From positions 186,001-250,000 of the forward strand of contig NZ_CP090439.1 of assembly GCF_021441885.1 (NCBI RefSeq): a DNA stretch of 64,000 nucleotides, read 5' to 3'. Both the position numbers and the translations under genes were made by a program. The notes below the pieces were generated by a model, which had not been told where the DNA came from, made no database searches, and saw nothing but the letters and a program-made list of their open reading frames with translations. The stretch comes from Vibrio maritimus (GTDB lineage Bacteria; Pseudomonadota; Gammaproteobacteria; Enterobacterales; Vibrionaceae). This document shows, in pieces, positions 41,278 to 48,961 of this stretch (the first letter of the stretch is position 1; each line of letters starts with the position of its first letter).

Positions 41278-42903
41278 TTAACCTTCTGCCGCACGGCCAC
41301 GTTGTGGGAAGAGTCCACGAGGGCGTTTTTGAATAAACAAAATGATGAACACCAATACCAAGATCTTGGCAAGAACGGCACCAGCCCATGGCTCGAGGAT
41401 CTTGTTAAATAGCCCCAAGCTCAGCCCTGCAACCAAGGTTCCCCATAGATTTCCTACTCCACCAAATACGACAACCATAAATGAGTCGATAATGTAGGCT
41501 TGTCCCATGTTAGGTCCCACGTTGGTTAGCTGTGAAAGCGCCACACCAGCAACACCCGCTACGCCCGAACCTAATCCAAACGTCATCGCATCAACACGCT
41601 CAGAACGAATACCCATGGCTCTCGCCATTGCCCTGTTTTGAGAGACGGCGCGAACTTGAAGACCGAGTGGGGTTTTCTTTAACACCATCACCAAGCCAAC
41701 AAACACCATGATGCAAAACAGAATGATGTATAAACGGTTATAGGTGAGCGACAACATTGGGTTGATGTTCAATGCACCTGACATCCAATCTGGTGTACTG
41801 ACTGAGCGGTTGAGAGGAGAGAAAATAGAGCGAACCGCTTGTTGTAAAATAAGACTGATACCAAAGGTCGCCAGTAGGGTTTCCAGAGGGCGACCGTAAA
41901 GGTGACGAATCACGCTGCGTTCAATCGCGATGCCTACCAAACCAGAAACAATAAACGCCATAGGAATCGATAAGATAAGGGCCATACCGATATTGTTTGG
42001 CATGAGCTGTTGCATCACATAAGTGGTGTAAGCACCAATCATGATAAGCTCACCGTGAGCCATGTTGATAACGCCCATGACACCAAAGGTAATCGCAAGA
42101 CCAATACCCGCCAGTACTAATACTGAGCCTAAACTCAAGCCAAAAAAGACGGTTTCTACACCCGAGTAAAATTTCTGACTCTGCTGATAACTATCAAGCG
42201 CTCGCTCAGCAGCGGCTACGACTAACTCGTCTTTATCTTTGCTGATAATTTGGTTTAGAGTCTGCAGAACGACAGACTGCTTGTAGCCGGACAAGGTTTC
42301 AATCGCAGCAACCTTATCTGAACTCGTGTCACCTGTCAGTGATTGGTCTATCGCCAATGCTAAGTTAAGGATGTTAAGAACATCCTCGTCTTGCTCAACC
42401 GTCTTTCGCTGCTGAAGTCTCTCCATGACCGTATCGTCGGTGGTTCCTAAGAAAGCTGTGACAGCACTCAAGCGAATGGATGCTTCAGGGTTCGATAGCC
42501 CAAGCGACGCGATTTCTAGGCGAATCTTACCGCGTAATCTGTTGTTTACTCGCACCTTGCTAAATTGGCGTGAGGACTCAACGGCCATCGTAGTATCGTC
42601 CCAAGCGCTTTTCGCAGTGGGTGACTTTTTGATGTTGTCTGAAATGTACAAGGCCTGATACTGCTCGCTCTTCTTGTCTTTGACATAGTAGAGATCGCCT
42701 TCAAGCCATGCAGTTAATACTGATTTGGCAATAAGCTCGGACTCGTTTTCAACGATCCAAGCCATTGCCTCTTCTTTTTGAGGGTTGTTTTTTCCGATGA
42801 GTGCTTGGGCAAATGTGCCTCGGTCACTAACGCTAGCCAACGCGAAGTGAGTACTCAAAACAAAGAACACCACGACTTTCAATATGTGAATTATGGTTTT
42901 CAT
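41278..42903 (-). CDS. urtB: Urea ABC transporter permease UrtB
   Basis: The 541-residue permease has two parts. Residues 1-23 are a signal peptide, and about 24-235 form a helical periplasmic extension with repeat-like segments (EVASIRLSAVTAFLG-type) that proteobacterial UrtB proteins carry. Residues about 245-535 form the LivH-type membrane domain with FGVMGVINMAHGELIMIGAY and GSGVAGVAGVALS. It starts 110 nt after urtA, a gap that may hold a processing or stabilising structure, as solute-binding protein genes are often expressed more. Confidence 0.94.
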   Translation of the reverse strand: MKTIIHILKVVVFFVLSTHFALASVSDRGTFAQALIGKNNPQKEEAMAWIVENESELIAKSVLTAWLEGDLYYVKDKKSEQYQALYISDNIKKSPTAKSAWDDTTMAVESSRQFSKVRVNNRLRGKIRLEIASLGLSNPEASIRLSAVTAFLGTTDDTVMERLQQRKTVEQDEDVLNILNLALAIDQSLTGDTSSDKVAAIETLSGYKQSVVLQTLNQIISKDKDELVVAAAERALDSYQQSQKFYSGVETVFFGLSLGSVLVLAGIGLAITFGVMGVINMAHGELIMIGAYTTYVMQQLMPNNIGMALILSIPMAFIVSGLVGIAIERSVIRHLYGRPLETLLATFGISLILQQAVRSIFSPLNRSVSTPDWMSGALNINPMLSLTYNRLYIILFCIMVFVGLVMVLKKTPLGLQVRAVSQNRAMARAMGIRSERVDAMTFGLGSGVAGVAGVALSQLTNVGPNMGQAYIIDSFMVVVFGGVGNLWGTLVAGLSLGLFNKILEPWAGAVLAKILVLVFIILFIQKRPRGLFPQRGRAAEG

Positions 42904-43013
42904 GAAATGCGTCCTTTCGGCTGCCTTAAGTCTGACGTCAACTTAGGCAGAAATAAAAAGGCGCCTCTGCCCTTATTTAGATGGAAATGGGAGAGGCACC
43001 AAATAGTGAGAGA

Positions 43014-44303
43014 TTATTGTGCGCTACCTGAACACTTACCTGTTTCAACGTTGAATGCACCACAAGAGAATGGCTTAGACCAGCTTGAATACAGCTTCGA
43101 TGACTCAGGGAGGTAGTTAGACCAAGCATCACCAGCCACTAGACCGGTTGTTTCCCAAACGACATCAAACTGACCATCATCTTGAATTTCACCGATAAGT
43201 ACCGGCTTAGTGATGTGGTGGTTTGGTAGCATCGTAGAGTAGCCACCAGAAAGGTTAGGCACAGAAACACCAATCAACGCATCTTGAACTTCTTCAGCGT
43301 CCGTAGTGCCAGCATTAGTAACCGCTTGTGTCCACATGTTAAAGCCAATGTAGTGTGCTTCCATTGGGTCGTTTGTTACGCGTTTTTCACTCGCAATAAA
43401 CTTCTGCCAAGTTTCAACAAACTCTTCGTTCGCTTCAGTATCAACACTCATGAAGTAGTTCCATGCCGCTAGGTGACCAACCAACGCGGACGTATCCATA
43501 CCCGATAGCTCTTCTTCACCAACGGAGAATGCCACAACAGGGATGTCTTCAGATGAGACGCCTTGTGCGCCTAGCTCTTTGTAAAATGGTACGTTTGCGT
43601 CACCATTGATGGTCGATACAACCGCTGTTTTCTTACCTTCTGAACCAAACTTCTTGATGTCAGAAACAATAGACTGCCAGTCAGAGTGTCCAAACGGCGT
43701 GTAGCTAATCATGATGTCTGACTCGCTCACCCCTTTCGACTTCAGGTAAGACTCTAGGATCTTGTTGGTCGTACGCGGATAAACATAATCGGTACCTGCT
43801 AGTACCCAACGCTCAACTTCCAACTCATTCATTAGGTAGTCAACAGCCGGAACCGCCTGCTGGTTTGGCGCAGCACCTGTGTAAAAGACGTTTTTCGAAG
43901 ACTCTTCGCCTTCATACTGAACTGGGTAGAAAAGGATGCTGTTTAGCTCTTCAAATACTGGAAGCATCGATTTACGAGACACAGACGTCCAACCACCAAA
44001 TACCACGTCCACCTTCTCTTTTTCGATCAGTTCACGCGCTTTCTCAGCAAACAGAGGCCAGTTAGAGGCAGGGTCTACAACCACAGCTTCAAGCTTTTTG
44101 CCTAGTAGACCGCCTTTCTTATTTTGCTCTTCAACCAACATCAAAATCGTGTCTTTCAGTGTTGTTTCACTGATCGCCATCGTGCCTGACAGTGAATGTA
44201 GTACGCCGACCTTGATCGTCTCTTCTTCCGCCATCGCAAAACCTGATGCAAAAGCAAGTGACGCGCCCATAGCTGCAAGCTTAAGTTTGAACGTCGTGTT
44301 CAT
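43014..44303 (-). CDS. urtA: Urea-binding periplasmic protein UrtA
   Basis: The 429-residue solute-binding protein has a signal peptide cut at about AMA-E and the type I periplasmic fold. Stretches matching UrtA are KVGVLHSLSGTMAISETTLKD, DVVFGGWTSVSRKSMLPVFEE, LFYPVQYEGEESS and GAAPNQQAVPA. It binds urea and delivers it to UrtBC. It is the first gene of the 12-kb urt-ure block. The upstream region has NtrC-like sites and a sigma-54-like element, so nitrogen-limited induction is likely. Confidence 0.96.
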   Translation of the reverse strand: MNTTFKLKLAAMGASLAFASGFAMAEEETIKVGVLHSLSGTMAISETTLKDTILMLVEEQNKKGGLLGKKLEAVVVDPASNWPLFAEKARELIEKEKVDVVFGGWTSVSRKSMLPVFEELNSILFYPVQYEGEESSKNVFYTGAAPNQQAVPAVDYLMNELEVERWVLAGTDYVYPRTTNKILESYLKSKGVSESDIMISYTPFGHSDWQSIVSDIKKFGSEGKKTAVVSTINGDANVPFYKELGAQGVSSEDIPVVAFSVGEEELSGMDTSALVGHLAAWNYFMSVDTEANEEFVETWQKFIASEKRVTNDPMEAHYIGFNMWTQAVTNAGTTDAEEVQDALIGVSVPNLSGGYSTMLPNHHITKPVLIGEIQDDGQFDVVWETTGLVAGDAWSNYLPESSKLYSSWSKPFSCGAFNVETGKCSGSAQ

Positions 44304-44346
44304 GTTGGATATCTCCTTATTATGAATAGTTATTCAACAGTGTTAC

Positions 44347-44363
44347 TTCAAGAAGAGTGCCAA
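44347..44363 (-). promoter_or_regulatory. Sigma-54-like promoter of the urea operon
   Basis: On the minus strand TTGGCACTCTTCTTGAA matches the -24 element TGGCAC fully and the spacing to -12, but the -12 element reads TTGAA and not TTGCA. It lies 44 nt before the urtA start. The match in the -12 box is incomplete, so this is a candidate only. Confidence 0.45.
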
Positions 44364-44423
44364 TTTAGAAAGCATAAGCAGAAAGCAAATAAATCAATGA
44401 TATTTATAAGGTTTTAGTTTTAC

Positions 44424-44475
44424 GCGCACCATTAAAATGCCCTAAGTTCAATTTGGTGCGCTGCATCTTGGTGCA
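44424..44475 (-). promoter_or_regulatory. Cluster of NtrC-like binding sites upstream of urtA
   Basis: Three GGTGC-containing sites lie in 52 bp: CGCACCATTAAAATGC (44424-44440), GTTCAATTTGGTGCG (44446-44460) and TGCATCTTGGTGCA (44462-44475). They resemble the NtrC consensus TGCACC-N5-GGTGCA. Their distance (60-110 bp) upstream of the sigma-54-like element suits an enhancer. The rest of the 485-nt spacer 44304-44788 is AT-rich with no gene seen. Confidence 0.5.
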
Positions 44476-44788
44476 AAGGGAGTGCTGTTTTCACTAATTT
44501 GGAGAGGTGTCTCGCATAAGCACCGTTTTAATGCATGCTTCTTTAGGTTACTTCAAAGCTGCTTCTACCGATAAAATTATCAACTTGATACTTCCAGAAT
44601 TATCAAAGTGTAGGATTTTTCTTAGCTAGTGGCAGAGTCTTACTGTGAATGTCTTATTCAAAATCAGGAGGTTAAATATTGCACACCAAGACAAATCACC
44701 CACAAAGAATGTGCTTAATCCGATAAACATTTACCAACTCTATAGGAGTGAATATTATCCGCGCTTCTCTAACGTGGAGTCTATATTC

Positions 44789-45163
44789 ATGAAGCAACTA
44801 CCCAAAAATGTTTACCATGACATCATGGACGAAGGTTTTGTTTTAACGGAATTGAATGGCTATCAGCGGTTCCGCGCCGTCGATGGCGACGCGTTCAATT
44901 ATCTTTTCAAAGTCGATATTAATGCACCGAACGTTTCTGGTGGCTATAAAACGATTATTCGCTACGTCGACCTAAAAGAGTATCGTGACGATGCAATAAA
45001 CATGTTCGCTGAGTTGTCGGGTATTAACCTCGATATGGCTAAACAAGCCAATTACTTATGGCAACCAAGAGTAGCTGCAAGCATCTTTGGTGCCTCAATG
45101 GCAAGTCACTTAAACTTGCGCTCTGACAATCTTGCGCACGATAGTGGCGTTGTACTGGCTTAA
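44789..45163 (+). CDS. Hypothetical protein, first of a tandem paralogous pair
   Basis: From the start at 44789 (GGAG box 9 nt upstream) the protein has 124 residues; a longer frame to 44645 has no RBS. It is soluble, with no signal peptide. It shares with the next gene the N-terminus M(K/R)x(L/M)PxxV, GYQRFR at about 25-30, a T(I/T)I...D(L/I) segment and the block GIN-D-AKQ...W near 85-100. No family is recognised. The pair looks like a local duplication, divergent from the urea operon. Confidence 0.6.
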   Translation: MKQLPKNVYHDIMDEGFVLTELNGYQRFRAVDGDAFNYLFKVDINAPNVSGGYKTIIRYVDLKEYRDDAINMFAELSGINLDMAKQANYLWQPRVAASIFGASMASHLNLRSDNLAHDSGVVLA

Positions 45164-45183
45164 ACGAAAGCGACGATACTGCA

Positions 45184-45519
45184 ATGCGTGAGATGCCATA
45201 CCATGTATTAAAAGATGTTATTGGTCACAACTATAAATTGATCAGTAAGCAGGGTTATCAAAGGTTCAGGCGCTCTACCGAATCCAAGCCTGCATTCACG
45301 TTCAAGATGGATGTGTTGGATAGTTCTCAGTTAGGGCACACAACCACAATCACAAAGCAAATTGATATTGGTGCCTACAGCCCTTTAGTGCTCAAAACGG
45401 TGGCTAACCAAGCAGGCATAAACATCGATAGAGCAAAACAGATCGACGAAAATTGGGAATCCAAGCTCGCTATTCAATTGTTCCATCAGGGAATAGAACC
45501 AGATCTAGACGTTGATTAG
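45184..45519 (+). CDS. Hypothetical protein, second of the tandem paralogous pair
   Basis: The 111-residue soluble protein begins 20 nt after its paralogue and is likely co-transcribed. It keeps GYQRFR, FKMDV (against FKVDI in the partner) and AGINIDRAKQIDENW (against SGINLDMAKQANYLW). The C-terminal tail is acidic and shorter. A weak RBS and an ATG at codon 4 leave the start uncertain. Function is unknown. Confidence 0.6.
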   Translation: MREMPYHVLKDVIGHNYKLISKQGYQRFRRSTESKPAFTFKMDVLDSSQLGHTTTITKQIDIGAYSPLVLKTVANQAGINIDRAKQIDENWESKLAIQLFHQGIEPDLDVD

Positions 45520-45526
45520 ATACACA

Positions 45527-45550
45527 TGGCTTGAGTTGACGCTCAAGCCA
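45527..45550 (+). terminator. Hairpin after the paralogous pair
   Basis: TGGCTTGAG and CTCAAGCCA are exact 9-bp complements around a 6-nt loop, 8 nt after the stop of the second paralogue. No T run follows, so termination is probable and not certain. Confidence 0.55.
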
Positions 45551-45650
45551 CATCACTCTGCGACACAAATCACAGTCAACCTCAAAGTAACTCGTTGCAT
45601 ATTTCTTGTTAAGTCAGTAGCTTAAAAATTGAACATGCAGGGAGAACTCT

Positions 45651-47027
45651 ATGGAACAACCGCCAATAAGCAGCTTTATTCGAAAAGTCCTTTTTCTAGG
45701 TATACCCATTGCACTGCAAAGCCTGCTTATGAGTAGCCTTGGCTTTGTCGATAGCCTCATGATCAGTCAGTTGGGGACGGTAGAAGTCGCAGCGGCGGGA
45801 ATTGGAGCTCGTATATTTTGGCTCTCAATCGTATTAGTGTGGGGGCTAGGATCCGGCATGGGGATTCTCTTGGCTCAGTATTGGGGCGCGAATGATGAGC
45901 AGGGGCTCAAGCGCTACCTCGCGCTCGGAACTGGCGTTACGCAAGGGCTTGCTTTGTTCTGTTTCTCTTTGTGCTTTTTCACACCGCAGCTATTACCTAG
46001 CTTATTTGATCCTAGCGAAACGGTTCTAGCGCTTGCCAGTGACTATGTCCAACTACTTGGCATTGCTATGTGCTTATCAGGCCTTGGTATCGCAGCCGAC
46101 ACTGCGCTGCGGTCTATTGGTCAAACCCGCATCAACCTTTACGTTTCAATACTTGAAGTCGGTCTGAATGTTGCGCTCAACTACATACTGATATTCGGTC
46201 ATTTCGGACTGCCTGCGATGGGACTCATTGGCGCAGGGATTGGCAGTGTTATCGCACGTTCGATACGCTTGATAGTGGTACTGGTCATTATTTATAGATA
46301 CTTTCCAGTATTGGCTCTGCGTTGGCAAAACGTCATCGATGCACTTGAGCCTAGTATGGTCAAGAAATTCGTCTCCATCACCTACCCCATCATGGGTGGC
46401 ACCGTGATTTGGTGTGCGGGGATTTTCGCATTCAACATCATTTTAGGTCGTATGGGGCAGACTGAGTTAGCCACGATGGCAGTCATCACACCACTTGAAT
46501 CGATTGGGCTGTCTGTCGCTCATGGTTTATCAAGTGCCACCGCTATCTTGATAGGTAACAGCCTAGGTGCTAATCAGTTTACGCTAAGTACCTTGTATTC
46601 AAGGTGGGCACTTAAGTCTTCCATTGCACTGGGTGCATTGTTGGGTGGTGTTCTATTGCTCGCCCAAGGCGCGATCTTATCGCTCTACGGAGGGCTAACC
46701 ACGGATGTAACTGAGCTAATGGTACTTAGCTTTCCTATTGTCGCGTTGAGTATCATGCTGCGTACCATCAACATTACCTTGATCATTGGTGTGCTACGAA
46801 GTGGTGGTGACAGTAAATTCTGCATGAACATGGACTTTGTCTGTCAATGGATGTGGGCAGTGCCAATCACGGCGATGGGAGCCATGGTGTTTGACCTCTC
46901 CTTCCCTATCGTACTGCTTCTCATGACCTCGGAAGAAATCGTCAAGGTTGTTCCAGCGGTCTGGCGCGTATACAGCGATCGCTGGGTTAATAATCTAACA
47001 GAGAATAGAGAGAGCTCGGCTGCATAG
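45651..47027 (+). CDS. MATE-family multidrug/toxin exporter
   Basis: The 458-residue protein has about twelve membrane helices. It begins FIRKVLFLGIPIALQSLLMSSLGFVDSLMISQLG, a typical MATE helix 1, and repeats the pattern in the second half (KKFVSITYPIMGGTVIW). Members expel cationic drugs or metabolites using Na+ or H+. The substrate is unknown and no regulator is adjacent. The RBS is CAGGGAGAAC. Its terminator overlaps the stop codon. Confidence 0.9.
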   Translation: MEQPPISSFIRKVLFLGIPIALQSLLMSSLGFVDSLMISQLGTVEVAAAGIGARIFWLSIVLVWGLGSGMGILLAQYWGANDEQGLKRYLALGTGVTQGLALFCFSLCFFTPQLLPSLFDPSETVLALASDYVQLLGIAMCLSGLGIAADTALRSIGQTRINLYVSILEVGLNVALNYILIFGHFGLPAMGLIGAGIGSVIARSIRLIVVLVIIYRYFPVLALRWQNVIDALEPSMVKKFVSITYPIMGGTVIWCAGIFAFNIILGRMGQTELATMAVITPLESIGLSVAHGLSSATAILIGNSLGANQFTLSTLYSRWALKSSIALGALLGGVLLLAQGAILSLYGGLTTDVTELMVLSFPIVALSIMLRTINITLIIGVLRSGGDSKFCMNMDFVCQWMWAVPITAMGAMVFDLSFPIVLLLMTSEEIVKVVPAVWRVYSDRWVNNLTENRESSAA

Positions 47028-47038
47028 CCGAGCTTTTT
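47013..47038 (+). terminator. Intrinsic terminator of the MATE gene
   Basis: AGCTCGGCT pairs with AGCCGAGCT around a 4-nt loop, followed by TTTT. The MATE stop codon lies inside the hairpin. The convergent GNAT gene ends 5 nt beyond. Confidence 0.85.
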
Positions 47039-47042
47039 ACAG

Positions 47043-47888
47043 CTAACCTATCTCAAAGGAAGTGACGCCATAGGTGCGGTCTAAAGAGATGCTTGGGGGC
47101 TGCTTGGTATACATTCTCGCTGTCTCAAAACAAGGTTTCATGTGGTAAGTCTTAGCCAGTTCAATCGCCAACTCATTGACCTCAGGAACATCGAGATAAA
47201 CCGGTTGGTCACTAGACACGCTTGAAACTAAACCAGCATACAACTCATTAGCTACGCCTTTGTTATCAGCAAACAAAGGACCAATCTTAAAACCGCTTCG
47301 ACATGCCCTTATCACACCTATCCCTAATAATTCACCGTTTTTGACGTAAGCTAACGAGCTACTATCCGACTGATTCAACCAGGCTTTATCGAATATCTTC
47401 CTACAGGCAGGAAAGAATGCATCGAGATAGTCTTCAATAGAGTCAAAGCTTAGCTCTTCTGTTTTAGTGATGCTGCCTCTTTCAAAAGGCAGACTCTTCG
47501 TTTGACCTTCGTATCGAACATTTCTGTGTGATAAAGCAAAGCCAGAACGTTTGTAGTTCTCTTGTTGATCAACAACACCATCAAGCGCAACGTTGCAACC
47601 ATCCAGATACGCCATTCCGCGGTCCCAAATTTGAATACCAAACCCTTGGTGTCGATATTCAGGTTTAACAATATAAAACCCCAGAAAACCGAAGCTGGCA
47701 TCATACTTCACAACAGAGATACAACCGATTGGTTCACCGTTAAGCTCACCCACTAAAAATCCATTTGGGTCTGCTTTGTAATAATGGTAAGCATCGTTAA
47801 GACCCGGATTCCACCCTTCTTGCGCTGCCCATTCAACAGCCATGTCCACTTCATCTAACGTCATGGTTCTTATATTAAATTCGGTCAT
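47043..47888 (-). CDS. GNAT acetyltransferase with C-terminal Acetyltransf_18-type domain
   Basis: The protein has 281 residues from the ATG preceded by AAGGAAG; the longer frame to 48008 adds 40 unsupported residues. The N-terminal GNAT domain (about 3-140) has GFLVGELNGEPIGCISVVKY, the strand FGFLGFYIVKPEYRHQGFG and the acetyl-CoA loop RHQGFGIQIWD. The C-terminal part (about 155-275) resembles a second GNAT-like fold (AYVKNGELLGIGVIRACRSGFKIGPLFAD). Substrate is unknown. It converges on the MATE gene. Confidence 0.82.
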   Translation of the reverse strand: MTEFNIRTMTLDEVDMAVEWAAQEGWNPGLNDAYHYYKADPNGFLVGELNGEPIGCISVVKYDASFGFLGFYIVKPEYRHQGFGIQIWDRGMAYLDGCNVALDGVVDQQENYKRSGFALSHRNVRYEGQTKSLPFERGSITKTEELSFDSIEDYLDAFFPACRKIFDKAWLNQSDSSSLAYVKNGELLGIGVIRACRSGFKIGPLFADNKGVANELYAGLVSSVSSDQPVYLDVPEVNELAIELAKTYHMKPCFETARMYTKQPPSISLDRTYGVTSFEIG

Positions 47889-48140
47889 GAGCTTCCTTTT
47901 TTCTGACACTCTATCTATTAAACTAGTGACCTTGACAAGGATAGACAAGAATTGATTTGGGTATCGGACGTTGCCGTGCAAGTTTTTGTGAGAAACCATC
48001 CAAATCACGAATGACTTTCACTCATTCATTTAGCCTCCATCAAAATCACACGGGCTAATGACTTCTGGCTAACGAAAGCAGGCACCTTTCAATAAACAAT
48101 GGCTCAATACTCCTAATTGAGTCATAGAACCTAGACAGCC

Positions 48141-48551
48141 ATGACAATCAAAATTTCCCTAACTACACTACTTGCGTGTAGCCTGCTTTCTACATCTAGC
48201 CTTGCAGATCCTTGGCATAAAATCATCGGAAAGCCATGGAAAGAACACAAAAAGAAAGAAGTCCACGTGATACATCACTATCCCAAACACCGGCTTCCAG
48301 ACGATGCGGTTCTGCTGGCAATCGCGGGGGTTACGTATGCCTTGATCGACGGACACTACTATAAACAAGAGAAGGAAAAGTACGTTTTCGTAGAAAAGCC
48401 GCCCAAACGTCGCTATCGACCGGGGAAAATCGTAAAGAGACTACCTGAAGGGGCTACTGCAGTTAACAAACGCGGTCAACAATATTTCGTAGCAAGAGGG
48501 AATTGGTTCTTAGCTATCGACAATGGGAAATACGTTGTCGTCGAGCCATAA
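48141..48551 (+). CDS. DUF6515-like exported protein
   Basis: The 136-residue protein has a signal peptide (to about SLA-D) and a basic, tyrosine-rich mature chain. Two similar half repeats are visible: RLPDDAVLLAIAGVTYALIDGHYYK...YVFVEKP and RLPEGATAVNKRGQQYFVARGNWFL...YVVVEP. This repeat fits the DUF6515-type family of periplasmic proteins with unknown function. The stretch KEHKKKEVHVIHHYPKHR may bind metal or polyanions. It is a single gene. Confidence 0.65.
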   Translation: MTIKISLTTLLACSLLSTSSLADPWHKIIGKPWKEHKKKEVHVIHHYPKHRLPDDAVLLAIAGVTYALIDGHYYKQEKEKYVFVEKPPKRRYRPGKIVKRLPEGATAVNKRGQQYFVARGNWFLAIDNGKYVVVEP

Positions 48552-48631
48552 GAGGTGAATGGAAGGTATAGGCGATACTCACATATGCTGCTTTAGGGAG
48601 TATCGCTTGCTTCAAATCCATGAAAGGCTGG

Positions 48632-48805
48632 TTACATTACCCAAGTTAGGCTTAGTAACAAAATCACTGCTGAAGTCGCTAAAAACATCGCTAGGATGGT
48701 AGCAATCTCAGCGGCAGTCGAGGTCGATGATACTGACGCTTTTTCGTTGTTCTCTTCTGCGTTTGATTTTTCAGTGTCCAATGTTGATAGAAGTGCTGAG
48801 TTCAT
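48632..48805 (-). CDS. 57-residue single-pass membrane protein
   Basis: The protein starts MNSALLSTLDTEKS and has a polar, acidic and Ser/Thr-rich N-terminal half (residues 10-32), then a hydrophobic helix of about 24 residues (AEIATILAMFLATSAVILLL and beyond), ending TWVM. A GAGGTAGAGAAG element upstream of the ATG is a good RBS. It is too short for a family call. It may be a tail-anchored regulator of a membrane complex. Neighbours give no partner. Confidence 0.5.
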   Translation of the reverse strand: MNSALLSTLDTEKSNAEENNEKASVSSTSTAAEIATILAMFLATSAVILLLSLTWVM

Positions 48806-48961
48806 TCTTCTCTACCTCATGTAATTACATTTCAAAAGACAGAGCGAATTTTACTCAACTTGTGAGCAAGGTCAAATATTTTCAGTAAGTTAATTACGAG
48901 ATTTTCTCATGACTCAGATAAGTTTTGCTATGAGCTTCCCGACAATGCGCGGAGCGAGCTA

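Noticed and set aside
44645..44788. N-terminal extension of the first orphan paralogue
   Set aside because: The added 48 residues lack an RBS and are not shared by the paralogue, whereas the internal ATG at 44789 has a good GGAG box.
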